Notes under the pieces: model-generated
What the model saw: only the letters and a program-made list of their open reading frames with translations
Databases searched by the model: none
What the model was told of the DNA's origin: nothing
Made by a program: the position numbers and the translations under genes
Origin: Acanthococcus lagerstroemiae
Lineage: Eukaryota; Arthropoda; Insecta; Hemiptera; Eriococcidae
Assembly: GCA_031841125.1 (NCBI GenBank)
Contig: CM063108.1
Location: forward strand, 27,889,399-27,953,398
DNA length: 64,000 nt
Direction of reading: 5' to 3'
Part shown: in pieces, positions 36,140 through 46,720 of the stretch
Numbering within the stretch: position 1 is the stretch's first letter
Layout of the letters: the number at the start of each line of letters is the position of its first letter

Positions 36140-36790
36140 TGACTACATTATAGGTTACAGCTAACTGTGGGAGATAATGCAAAGATGCATCTGCCAGCCG
36201 ATTCCTGAAACGGGATTTTATTGTTTTCATCGTTGTAAATGCAATTTCTCAGATAAACATGGACACAGTCTTCAGACTGAAGTCTGTTAGTTTCAGGTAT
36301 CGTTCCTTGGCCAGCAATTTGAAGAATTGTACCCCTCTTTCCTCCCGCTGGCAAAAAAATTGATCAGCCTGGAAATCGCAGAGTTCAAACGCGAAATTAG
36401 GAGATTGATTTTCTATGTCAGCTGTTAGGAGGCTGGAGAGTAGTAAGATGTCCTTTTCAAGCTTCTGAAAATCATTGAATCAGTTGTCAAATTTATCCAT
36501 GTGCAGCTGTACACTTTCTGTAAATTCAGAGAAATCGAGACCCTCAAGTTCGGCTTTCAAGACAGGGTTGAAAATGAGTCAAGGTGTTTCTAGCTAACGA
36601 TGACTTGAAAATATTCAATTTATTGTGGTAATCGTGCACGTGACGAACTAAATTTGAGATGAATTGGTACTTTCCTTGGAACTTTAGGTTTAGTGATGTC
36701 AGTCAGGAATGCTAATTCTTTTAAGAATGGAGGGTCGTTCACTTCTTCTTCCATTCGTTCAGTAATAATAAACTGATGGCAATGAAACCC
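36140..36790 (-). pseudogene. hAT transposase remnant (GTF2IRD2/ZBED-like group)
   Basis: The minus strand, in shifting frames, reads FLTDITKPK, NLVRHVHDYHNKLNIF, ARNTLTHFQPCLES, DFSEFTESVQLHMDKF, NDFQKLEKDILLLSS, ENQSPNFAFELCDFQAD, then SMF...FTTMKTIKSRFRNRL, ASLHYLPQLA. The order (FLTDIT, LNxxNxxLQG-like part lost, FxxFxxxE.DxxLxSxPF, ELxDLQxD, and the C-terminal dimerisation block with MKxIKSRFRNRLxDxxL) is that of domesticated and transposon hAT proteins of the GTF2IRD2/ZBED type. The STYxCE part of the dimerisation block is damaged, and at least two frameshifts and stops are present. No N-terminal zinc finger is visible. Confidence 0.8.
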
Positions 36791-37183
36791 GTCATGTACA
36801 CTCGCTACAGGCTACAGGATTACTAATGGTCAGGTGCCGGGTGGATTTCCCAAACAATAAGTTAACGTGTATACACCGGGGTTGAGTAAATAATAACTGT
36901 TATCGTTAAAATCTTTCATTTACTTCTGAAATGAACTAACTATAGTAACTATATTCATGTGACCACGTTTGACAATTTTACAATTTTATCAATTTATTCA
37001 ATATTCCAAACGCTTCTTGCGGGCCGCACACAAGGGTGCCGCGGGTAGCGTTTTGGACAACCCTGCTGTAGGCATTTATAATTTGTCGGGGACTTTTGTA
37101 ACGTGGATTGGTATCACCTCTTTCTGATGGTGTGAGAGGCTGTTAACTCAACTTGTGACTAATACATCTAGACTTATACAATA
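36791..37183. other. Unassigned DNA
   Basis: May include the 5' flank of the hAT remnant. No further motifs seen. Confidence 0.35.
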
Positions 37184-37210
37184 CTAGCTGACCCGCTTCG
37201 CGGGTCATCT
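37184..37210 (-). other. Helitron-like 3' end (hairpin plus CTAG)
   Basis: On minus, GACCCGC-GAA-GCGGGTC (37206-37190) is a perfect 7-bp hairpin, followed by AGCTAG and then T. Helitron 3' ends have a short GC-rich hairpin a few bases before a terminal CTRR, inserted before T. No Helitron 5' end or Rep/helicase sequence could be found, so only the terminus is proposed. Confidence 0.45.
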
Positions 37211-37339
37211 AGACTGTGGGCTAAAGTGAGTTGGCTAAAGTGTGTTGGCTTAACTGAGTTAGTCCCTTCCTCTTCCCTTTACAGCAAACCGCTTTCCCAT
37301 CTTCCCTCCCCGTCCTTCCAACGATTCTCTGTGATCCAC

Positions 37340-37760
37340 ATCCATGATCTTTTCCAAACTTGCAGTTTTTTCTCAGTTAAATCTGCTTGTGAAGTGGGTT
37401 TCGGTAACTAGCGCTATATCGATATTTTCTTGGATCAGAAAAGCTTCAAGTTCTATTTTTTTTCGAAAGGAGACCATTCGCATTCCAAAAAGTAGGATAC
37501 GAGTGGAATGGTTCATAGTCTTTTTTGTGACTTACGCTTTGGCGAAGGACTAGTTCCGTTCTCTAATGCTTCTACCCTTTTGACTAGACGTTCTATCTTG
37601 CTATCGAGGGATTTTGGCCAAAATGAAGGGATAATGGTTTACAGCAATGCAATATCGATTATTTCAGTAAGTGTTAAGTCAGTAATACTCCTCGCTTTTA
37701 AAAGAATAATACGCCAAAAGAACCGTTTTGGAGTCAAAACTGACATGTTCCAACACATAT
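37340..37760 (-). pseudogene. LINE remnant: start of AP endonuclease domain
   Basis: Near 37500-37385 the minus strand reads LLFWNANGL and, after a one-base shift, IELEAFLIQENIDIALVTET, HFTSR. This is the N-terminal beta-strand block of the AP-like endonuclease of jockey-type LINEs (xWNxxGL...LxxFLxxxxIDIALxxETH), including the asparagine and glutamate that bind metal in the family. Upstream, DSKIERLVKRVEALEN looks like a coiled coil from the end of ORF1 or the spacer. The following endonuclease body is lost by about 37250. The part from about 37600 is also a dispersed repeat shared with 55475-55790. Confidence 0.8.
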
Positions 37761-37960
37761 TGTGATCCCAAACCCGCCAGGGGGTGGATTATTAAAAACA
37801 TTTTTGGAAACACGTTTCAGACCTATGAGGGATGACTTGGAGAATGTTTCACCTCATAATGAGATGTACGTTTTCTAGAAATCAGTTTTTCGTGTTTTCT
37901 GAAAAATAATAAGGTTTTCGAAACTTGTCTTGTTTGCACCTAGACCCCCTGATTTCTCTA
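37600..37960 (-). repeat. Dispersed repeat, family B (LINE-associated), copy 1
   Basis: On minus it matches 55475-55790 (+): AACACGAAAAACTGATT, TCATTATGAGGTGAAA, TCATCCCTCATAGG, AAACGTGTTTCC, GATTTGGGACTACAATATG, AGTATTACTGACTxA and ACTTACTGAAAT. It lies directly before the LINE endonuclease fragment, so it is probably the ORF1/5' part of that LINE family. No intact frame. Confidence 0.7.
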
Positions 37961-40000
37961 TCTAGTCAAGCGCATTTTGGACTTCGTTGTTGACTGCTTC
38001 AGTATGAACGGCTATAATAGAGGGCATACCTAACTTTACGAGATATTTGAAAGCTGGTCAAATCGCCGTCTAAAGTTTAGTTCGCGAAAGGAGGTGGGTT
38101 CGGACTGGCGGGCGTAGACCGCTTAAAAGCCAGCTCTAGTTTGCCCTACTTGACATTTACTCATTTCAATACATATTGTACGATAAATGTGATATGATAT
38201 TATTACATATCGCTATTGTATACGTACACCGAAAGCGTTTCCTGCAACATGCACGCTTTATGTAGCATAATTGCGTTCCCTTGTTAAGGGATAACTCGAT
38301 AATTTACCGTTCTCGTCGAGGCATTTAATTATACATGGCGTATCCTCGCATGCCCTCGCCGCTCCGTCGCTTTCGCACTTCCGCGATGCCGCATTATCGT
38401 CGAATTCTCCTTAGACGCGAAATTAATTTCGTCCGAAAGCTGTTGTGCCATTGTTATTTTTTGTTGTTAGTTTTGTTTTAATTTTCGTCTCGCGATACCA
38501 TCTCATCGTATCGCATCCAGGCTTGCTCAGAGTCTTGGAGCGTTGAATGGAAAAACAACATTCGAAATCGAGTTTCGGTTGTTGTTGTTGTTGTTTTGCA
38601 CAGCCGAGGAGTGTTTATAATCTGAAAATTTCTTGTTGCCGTTGTTCCGAGAATTTTTCCCTCTTTTTTTTTTTTTTTTGCGCCACGTAGCTTCCAGAAA
38701 GCGAAAATTAACACGTCTCGATCGTGCTCAGGCTTGAAAATAAACAATATCGAATAACGGCGCCCGAAATTAAGACTGTTGTCTTCGTTGTGGAGGAATA
38801 CTTGCAGTCGTATTCTTTTTGCTGTTATTGAGGAAATGCAGTTTAAATATACGTGCAGACAGACACGAGGCGATATTAAAATGAGAAAGGGACTCGGCGA
38901 AGGTGTACCGAGCCGTACGATCAAAAGTTGCCCGGTCTTTATTCGCGCAAACGAACGTTAAATTATTTAGAAGATTTAAAACGGTAAATCTAATTACCGA
39001 AGACGGAATGTCGGAATGCCGAGTTTTCGTTTAAAAAATTGTTTTATTTTTTAATTTTGTTTCATTTAGGTTGAGGTAGAGGTAGGTATAACTTATAGTC
39101 TCCATTCGGCGGAGGAAAGACCGGGAAAACTTTTGTGAAATTTCATCTGCTACAAAAAGATTTGTCTATTTTCAACTGAAACTTAATTAACAGAGGGGAG
39201 AAAAGAAAGGAAAAAGTAGAAGAAAAAAAAAATGAAATTAAAAAGTTTTGCTTGATGTAATATTTTCAAAATTGTTTCCTCACGGGGTAAACAGAATTAC
39301 GATTCGTACTTACTAAGCGCAGTGTTTTCCCGCTGTGGCTTTCGTCCACAAGTGTGAAAATCGAGTTTTTCGAGCTCGCCGTTCACCGGGAATATAATTT
39401 TCGGCGGGATATAAATAACGGCGAACTGACACCGGGTTCAGTTTTGGCGTTGAATTCGTTGATACGATATGCTGGGTTTCGAATGTATACCGTACATTAT
39501 GAGAATAGGAGAAAAAGTGCAGCGAATTTCGGCGAAATTAGCAATTGTAATTGATTAAAATGGCGGTGTCTAAAGTGTACGCGTATTAATTTGCGAGATG
39601 AAGTATTGTCTGTCGTAATTTAAATGTTCTGTGCTCTCGAAATTCATTTTGCATCTCATTTCACGGAGACTGAGAGATAAAATTTCAGAAACAATTAGTT
39701 TTACAAAAAGTCTTAGTAATCGTTCGGTTCATACGTGAATAGCTTTTTTTTTTCTGCAGTGGCTTACTTCATCTGGAAGTTGTTAATTATTTTCAACTTA
39801 CTTGGTTTTTAGCCCCAGATATAAGACAACCATTGTTGAATGGGCAAAAATGAACATTGTATGTATGACCTCCAAACTGTTACCGAAAATACTTCCCACA
39901 GCCAAACTTATACAGCGTGTTTGATGAATTGGTCCCATTTTTTTAAAACGCGACTTCAAATGTTCATGGGACACAGCAGATCTATAAGTGACATACTCTA
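37961..40000. other. CpG-rich, apparently single-copy DNA
   Basis: From about 38.2 to 39.6 kb the sequence is richer in CpG and not repeated elsewhere in the window. A (TTG)n microsatellite (about 38578-38596) and a T-run (about 38664-38680) lie in it. The 148-codon minus frame across 38478-38924 is built partly on these simple repeats and has no known domain. The 130-codon minus frame at 39798-40190 is likewise unrecognised and runs into the tandem array. Confidence 0.45.
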
Positions 40001-40474
40001 ATCTCTTTCCAGGTAAAAATTTCCCCTCACCCCAGGATAGGACTCGAACGTACCACCGACTTAGAAATCTTAAACAGAAGAGTACCAAAGAAAACCCTCT
40101 GGTCTCTGATTCCAAATATCGCTTTAGATTTTTGATCCAGCTTCGATTAGGACCTGAAAATTCAAATCTTCGACCCAAAATGATAGCCAAATGAATTAGC
40201 TTGAGAATTTGAGAGAGTATTAAAATAAGAGGCTCTTTGATCGCTGATTCAGATTACTGCATCACTTTTTTGACTGAGTCTAGAGTTGGGCCCAAAAATT
40301 AACATGTTAGACCCGAAATTGGTAAAATTAAATTGTTTTGAAAATTCCACCAATCATCAAAATAGGGCTATTCTCGGTCTCTTATTTCGAATATCGCATC
40401 ACATTTTTGATTTCGACTTGATTCTGGCGTAAACATCAAATTTTAGACAGAAAATGAGCCAAACTGAATTGGCT

Positions 40475-41569
40475 CACAGTAGTCCAGATTGAAATTCTAG
40501 CTAGACAAAAATCGAAAAGTCAAAAGTTGGAAAATGCATTCGGTGTTCAGGTTTGTCCAGGCTTATAAATATTTAGAAAATTCTAAAATGACTTTCAATA
40601 CGAATTGTGCTGTTAATACATTTTGAGATAAAAAACAGTGCAGAATGGATTTTCGTTCTGCTTCTTCAAAAAAACAAAATTGTCCCCAAGTAACATTTAT
40701 ATTTTTTTACTATGATTTTTGCCCCCCCTTCCCTCCGAAGTTGAAATGCATTGATAATTCATGATCTTACGCAAATAAATTGATGTTAGATGGTCGAATA
40801 TGAAGGAGGGCCTTCAATGACCTCAATAAAATTCAAATCATTATCATAAGTTCGTAATCTACGACCCAGAAAACGTACTTTTTGATACGTCACACCAAAA
40901 TTTATGTTGTAAAATTACCAAAAATTTTGTTAGGAAGGGCTTCAAGGTGGGTCTAATTAGAAAAATAATATTAAATTCGTAATCGATGACCCCAAAAATG
41001 TAACATTTGATATGTCACATCAATAGGTATATTGTAAAATTTCCAAACATTTTGTTTGGTGGGGCTTTAAAGGGTGGGGTTCCTATTTGAAAAAAAAAAC
41101 AAATTTGTAATCTACGACCCAAAAAATGTAACTTTTGATATGTCACATCAATATATTTTGAAATTTTCGAAAATTTTGTTTTGGAGGCTTCAAGGGTGGG
41201 GGGTTCCAATCTGAAAAATGATACCAAAATCGTAATTTACAACCCAATAAAAGGTAACTTTTCATACAATCACACCAGTATATTGTAAAATTTCCAAACA
41301 TTTTATTTACGGGGCTTCAAGTGATCCAATCGGAGACATAATACCAAAATTGTAATCTACGACTCAAAAAATGTAACTTCTGATATATCACATCAATATA
41401 CTGTAAAATTTCCAAAAAAATTATTTGAAAGGCTTCAGAGGGGGGGGGGAGAGCAATTTGAAAAATAATACCAAATTAGTAATATACGGTCCAAAAAATG
41501 TAACTTTTGACATAATCTGTCGGTCTTATTGATTTTTGTCCAGCTAGAATTTCAATCTGGACCACTGTG
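40475..41569. mobile_element. TIR element carrying its own minisatellite
   Basis: Termini CAGTAGTCCAGATTGAAATT (40477) continuing CTAGCTAGACAAAAATC to 40513, and the complement at 41531-41567, match at 35 of 37 positions. The interior from about 40850 to 41520 is six units of about 125 bp. TGGCT flanks both sides (40470-40474, 41571-41575) and may be a short target duplication, or may be part of the interrupted array unit. The CAGTGGTCC-type end is hAT-like, but a clean 8-bp duplication is not seen. No transposase. Confidence 0.8.
40852..41520. repeat. Minisatellite of about 125 bp units inside the TIR element
   Basis: Six units begin with GTAATCTACGACCCAAAAAA or close variants at about 40853, 40979, 41107, 41231, 41350 and 41480. 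Each continues with TGTAACTTTTGATATGTCAC, ATCAATATATTGTAAAATTT, CCAAACATTTT and a GGGGCTTCAAGGGTGGGG block. The units are more alike than those of the surrounding 137-bp array, so this array is younger. Confidence 0.9.
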
Positions 41570-42960
41570 ATGGCTTGAGAATTTAAGAACCTATCAAAAT
41601 AGGAGTTTCGTTGGCCGCTGTTTCAGATTATCGCATCAGATTTTTGATTGAATCCAGATTTGAGGCTGAAAAGCAAAATGTTACACCTAAAATTGATTAA
41701 ATTAAAGTTACTTTAATATTTCAACAGATCCTCAAAATAGGAAAGTTTTGGGTCTCTGATTTCAAATATCGCATCAAATTTTTAATCTCGCCTTGATTTT
41801 GACCCAAACATTCCATTTTGGAACCCAAAATGAGCGAAATTAAACCGGCTTGGAATTTAGAGAATCGTATCGAATTATAGGGATTAGATCGCTGATTCCA
41901 AATATCGTGTTAGTTTTTCAACTCGGCCCCGATTTGGGTCCATAAATCTTTATCGAAGAATTATCGATTTTTTCCTTATTGTTTGATGCGGGGGGGGGGG
42001 GGGAGGGGCGTTGACGGCGGAATTTTAATATCACTTTAGATTTTTGATGTGGCCCCGATGTGGACCACAAATTCAAGATTTTCCCTGTTATAGTTAAAAA
42101 ACTGACAATTGAAAAACTGCTGAGTTTTTTTGATTGCTGATTTCAAACATCGCAACATACGTATTTTGGATCCGACCCAAATCTGGGCCTAAAAATTAAA
42201 TTAGCTGCCGTACTTGTTGCTGAATGTTGGCAAACACGGTTTCTGAGGCGCGATTATCCTGGTCAGAGTTAGTTGGGGTAGTTTGCCGTTGCTTTTTCCA
42301 CCAAAAATTTATTATTTTAAAATTAAATAGCCAATATCGAATCGGCTTGATATTCTACATTAATAAATAAACTGTCATACCGCTTCTCGTAAGGTTTCGC
42401 ATTTCTTCGAATATTGCGTCTGAATTTGGATCAGGCTCCAATTTGGACCCAGAAGTCAAAATTCAGGCCGAAGAAAGGGTCAAAATTAAATTGACTTGAG
42501 GATCGAACAAACTATCGAAATAGGTTTTTTTTTTTGGGGGGGGGGGTGGTTGCATATCCAAATATTACATAAAATGGTAAATCCACCTTCGATTTGGCCT
42601 CAAAATCTGAATTTCGCATACTTTGTGTCAAAATTGAATTGCTTTGAAAAAATGAACAAATCTTCAAAAATGTAGTTTTTGTCCGGGGGGAGGGACGGCG
42701 ATTCTGAACTTGGTATTATATTTTTGATCCAACTACAATTTGGCTTTCAAACATCGAGCCATGTTTCAAAAGAGGGGTGTTTTGGGGGCACTTATGTCAA
42801 AATCAGTTCACGTCAGATGAGTAAAATCAACCAAGACTTAAAAAATTGAGCAAAATATTTAATTTTTTTTTGTATCGTTTATTTGGGATGATTTGATCAA
42901 TTTCATTCGGCACTAATTTGAGCCCGAAGTTTGATTTTCTACTCTGGAAAGGGGCGAAAT

Positions 42961-44587
42961 GGATTCCAGCCTAAAAATGTGAACGAAGTGTCGAAATAGG
43001 TTTCTTCTCGATGAGGGGGAGGAGGGTCGTAAAAACGAGATGTCGTTTACAAACCTGTACAGACAAAATACGAACGGTTGAGATATGTTTGAAGGTGAAA
43101 TTCAAAACTCGGTGGTTGGAGAAATGGGCCCCCTTCTTCTTTGAGGAGAGTAAATTGTTCCACCCAAAAAGAAACTTGACTCTTCCGCGTCGATTCGACT
43201 TAGCGATCAGAAAAAAAGATGGTGGGATTATCTGTCTACATCCGGTATTGTTCATTGCCAATCACATGCATATGAAATTGCATACTCAATTCCCCGTAAA
43301 TACGTCATTCAGTTCAGCAACTATTAGCGTAGTAAGTTAAATAATGACTTCGGACCGGTCATGATTGCATCTTGTTGTTTTTCTTCATTTTTTTTTTGTT
43401 TTGTTTTGTGTCTTTGAATAGCATGGGTCATTCCTAGTAATGTTTGTGATTTTTTTTTGTACTGAGCGTCGTTAGTTTTTGATTATATGGTCTTTTGTTC
43501 CTCATTGTTTTTCTTAGAGATCCAGTTTTGTTCTGAGAAGATCTGACTTTGCAATGAAATGAAGGACAGGGGGAGGGCAAATTCGTGAAACATTCTGTGC
43601 GTCTATATAAGCGAAATTGGCAGGTCGACACATCGTTTACGGTTTTCCTAACGTACCAGACACATTCGCCGAGTAAAATTGATGCTGTCCTCTCTTAAGA
43701 TGAAATTTGGATTGTAGGAGCCCAAATTTGCGTTTTTCTTTGTGAGGAGAGTGTTAAATTTGTGGTCAAAATCGAGGCTCAACTAAGAACTCTGATAGAG
43801 TATTTGAAATCAGGAAGCACCTCGAAAAAAAAGAAGATAATTTATTCAATTTTTCGAGCGAAATTAATTTTAACTATTCGTGAGTCGGAAATTTGGACTG
43901 CTGGGTATAAAATAATCAGAACCGAATCAAACATCTGATTCGATATCTGAAATCAGCGATTCGAGAATCCAATATTTCGGGATTTTGTTTAGTAGCTTTG
44001 TATTTAGGATTCCAAAGTTGGTGGTACGTTGTAGCTTCTCCGTTTAGGGGAGAGAAAATTTTATAGCAGAAAAGAAACAAGACCTTTTTAATCACCGAAA
44101 TCCGTCAAAGGATAGTGATGAAGTGACTTGAAAAATGGGGCAAAGTACAGGGGCTTGGCGCTGATTGTTCGATTTTTCATACGACCACATTTGCGAACCA
44201 ATAATCAAAATGTGACAGTGAAAATAGAATTTATGAAAAATTTGAAATGTGGAAGGTATATTTTATGTCATAATTGGAATTTCAAACTGTAAAAATGAAA
44301 AGAAAATTCTCCCTCTTCTCTTTGAAGTGTACGGTAGAATGACGTATTGAAAGGAAATTTCAGATTATTCTTATAAGAAGTATGTTCGATGTTTCGGAGT
44401 TGAGTTCTTTTTTTTTGCTTGTTAACAAAATTTAGGACAAAACTGAGACCACGATCCACGTAATTTGCTAAAGAACAAGAATTTGGCGAAATACCTTTCA
44501 AATAAATATCTTCTTTCGTTCAGTTATGGTTTTTCAATTTTTTGCTGTCGTCATCGTATCTATTTGAACACTTATTCGGTTGACCTA
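42961..44587. other. Unassigned DNA
   Basis: No recognisable gene or complete element. Frames of 65-109 codons on both strands show no known motif. T-runs and a GTTTTGTTTTG stretch lie near 43390-43410. Confidence 0.4.
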
Positions 44588-44870
44588 TCTGCCGGGGTTG
44601 GAGGTGTCTGTGAGTTTCTTTCTCGGTCTTCCCCTGCTCATCCTCCCTATGCGAGTATATCCGAGGACTTGTCTTGAAGATCTCGTTTCTTCCATGCTTT
44701 CAACGTGACTCCATTTTTTCAACATGCCTTGATCTTTTTTCATGATTGGCGTCACGTCAAGGTCTAATGTTATGCTTTCTGAGCACATCCTATCCTTCAT
44801 AATTACTTCCACCATCCTCGTGAATTTAATTCTTTTTTCCGACTTTTTCAGTGCCTGTTAGTAGCCTAGA
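44588..44870 (-). pseudogene. LINE ORF2 C-terminal remnant
   Basis: The minus frame reads LDVTPIMKKDQGMLKKWSHV, ESMEETRSSRQV, then RMSRGRPRKKLTD. It matches the tail found after the RT in many arthropod LINE polymerases, where a GVxxxxEKxQxxLRWFGHVERM block is followed by a short spacer and RGRPRKxWxD. RWFGHV has decayed to KWSHV. This belongs to a different family or a different copy from the tail at 10979-11185 (GKPKTRWRDE). No RT core is attached. Confidence 0.8.
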
Positions 44871-46289
44871 ATCAAATAAGACACCATTCAAAAAATAAAT
44901 TTTTTCATGAATGAGGAAAAGCGTTTAGAGACTTTTTAAATCCGAGTACAGATGCTAAAAAGTAAATAAATGAGAGATAATGGTATTGTTCATTGGGGCT
45001 ACATTATGTTGCACACACACACCCCCCCATCACCATGTTTCAGGGGGAGGGGGTCAAAGATGTACAGTGTTGAGTTCGATTCTAAGGTGATGCTGAAAGA
45101 TAACGTAGGAGTGTAAATCTGCGGGGTATTGTTGAGTTTGAGCGTCGATTATATTGGTGTTGTGCCTCCTCGCGTACAAGTAAAGAGAGAGAGAGAGAGA
45201 AAAAAAAACTGCAGTCGACTGTAACACAAAATCGGAATGTATTTGTTGAACATTTTTGGAGAAAAACGAATTATTGTTAAATAAATTCAGGACACCAAAG
45301 AGAATTGCAGTAATCGAGTACAAAATTCTTTTTGAGGATTCAGTAAACACAATCTACTGGTAGCCTGATGCTCGATGATGCCGAGAGTGCATTAGACAAT
45401 GTTGAGTTTGATTCCAAACGTAATTTTGATGACGTAGACTGTACTTCTTGATTCCTGGACTACGTTTGTCGATGAGTGTGTTCAGGACCGATACAGGGCA
45501 TTTCTGTCTACCCTTCGCAACAAAAAAAGCAATTTTTCCAAAAATTGAGCCTAGGCTACTTTTTCGCGTCCGTATGTTATCATAATGATTGCTAATTTAT
45601 CAGCAAGCAAAAAAAAATAAATACACGCAATATCGACAGTCACAATGAAAAAGACAAATTAACGAAATCGAAAAACGGGCCTCACAAAACGAAAATTAAT
45701 TGAACGCAAAAAGTAAATATTAATTTAAGCGAGTGAACATGAAAAATTTACTGAGTTAAGAAAGCCTTCCTCGCTTTCGCAGGCCGTCCTCTTTTGACTT
45801 TCTGACCAAGAGGAACCATTTTTGCAGTGACTAGTACGTCGACTACTTTTAATCTAATAAGCATGCCGGTTCAGGAAAATGGGGCATGAACAACTCGAAT
45901 CGGTAAGCTGCTATTCTGGGTTCAGCGTTAGAGACCAAATGCCGTATCGATGTTCTTTGGAACGATCAAACATATTCGATTTACCCTCCATTCTTTGATG
46001 CTTACTGCTTAGTCAGTAGTGTCGGTAGAGCGCTGATCCAATAAAGTACTGTGTAAATCCATATGCTGCTTGTGGCTGTTGAAATACCGATGTACTTGCT
46101 GAAGCCCAATGATAAGCCGACGTCGAAATCTTATGAGTGATCAGTGGTGTTCCGTTGGAAATGTATGAGGATACATCAGTCTCGTCCCAATCCTTGTCGC
46201 TACATGTTAGGTACATGATTAATCAGTCAGTTCTCTGTATAGCTAGCTGGTCACCGGGTGCTCACGAACATGAGTATGTGTACACCCTC
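44871..46289. other. Unassigned DNA
   Basis: Contains a C-run at about 45022-45029 and a GA-rich tract at about 45184-45201. A TGTTGAGTTTGATTC phrase occurs at about 45068 and 45400, a possible weak repeat. No gene recognised. Confidence 0.4.
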
Positions 46290-46720
46290 AAACTAAAATA
46301 TCTACCTACATGCCTGTTTATTTCACCATTTTACATTGCGTGCATTTTCTTTTCCTTTTTCGTTAGTATTTATTTACCTTTCGCTGTTCCACTTTTCCTT
46401 TTGCGTTCTCCTACCCTGCGTGCAAAATCTTTTTTCCTTGAGTGCTGTTATATTTTCCCCTTATACATCTACAGTCTCGATTCTTTTCTTACTATGTTGT
46501 TTTTCAGAGATCTGTTCATCAGTCCTGCGACTCTCAGAAATGTCTCGAGTTTTCTACCGACATCTACCTCTCCTCGGCATGATGTATCGTTTCCGAGGTA
46601 TCTAAATGAGTTAACCTATTCTACAATTTTTCCATTAATCGCTTACTTTGCGTCTTTCCCTTTGTAGGCTATCGTTTTCATTTTCCAATTTCTTGTTCTT
46701 CGTTCAACTGGATTGTAAAA
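46290..46720 (-). pseudogene. LINE ORF2 thumb/connection remnant
   Basis: Minus-strand reading near 46630-46490 gives VNSFRYLGNDTSCRGEVD, VGRKLETFLRVAGLMNRSL, KNNIVRK. This matches the post-RT region of many LINEs (VxxFKYLGSxVSxDGxxxxEIxxRIxxAxxxFxxL). It stops at about 46290. The long + strand frame across it (46137-46667) is therefore an antisense shadow. Confidence 0.75.

Larger units (their letters stand above)
40110..42960. repeat. Decayed tandem array, unit about 137 bp
   Basis: A phrase of the form CAAATATCGCATCAxATTTTTGAT, TCGxCTTGATTTxGxCCC, AAAATTxAAATTTTxGACCC, AAAATxGxxAAATTAAATTG, CTTGAGAATTxxACxxxxxAT and CAAAATAGG repeats about eleven times. The CGATTTGGxCC-type block lies near 40134, 40272, 40409, 41645, 41782, 41920, 42046, 42170, 42430, 42580 and 42726, a spacing of about 125-140 bp with one gap. 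A TIR element (40475-41569) splits the array after the third unit. Poly-G runs occur at about 41991-42003 and 42536-42547. Units are strongly diverged, so the array is old. Confidence 0.8.

Noticed and set aside
38478..38924. 148-codon minus frame
   Set aside because: It runs through a (TTG)n microsatellite and a T-run read as threonine and lysine strings; no known domain.
39798..40190. 130-codon minus frame
   Set aside because: It extends into the decayed 137-bp tandem array; no family resemblance.
40852..41520. Possible CRISPR array
   Set aside because: The units are about 125 bp and homologous along their whole length, with no unique spacers, no cas genes and a eukaryotic setting.
46137..46667. 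176-codon + frame, the longest ATG frame in the window
   Set aside because: The opposite strand encodes a recognisable LINE thumb segment (VNSFRYLGNDTS). The + frame is its antisense shadow and is a run of hydrophobic residues without a domain.
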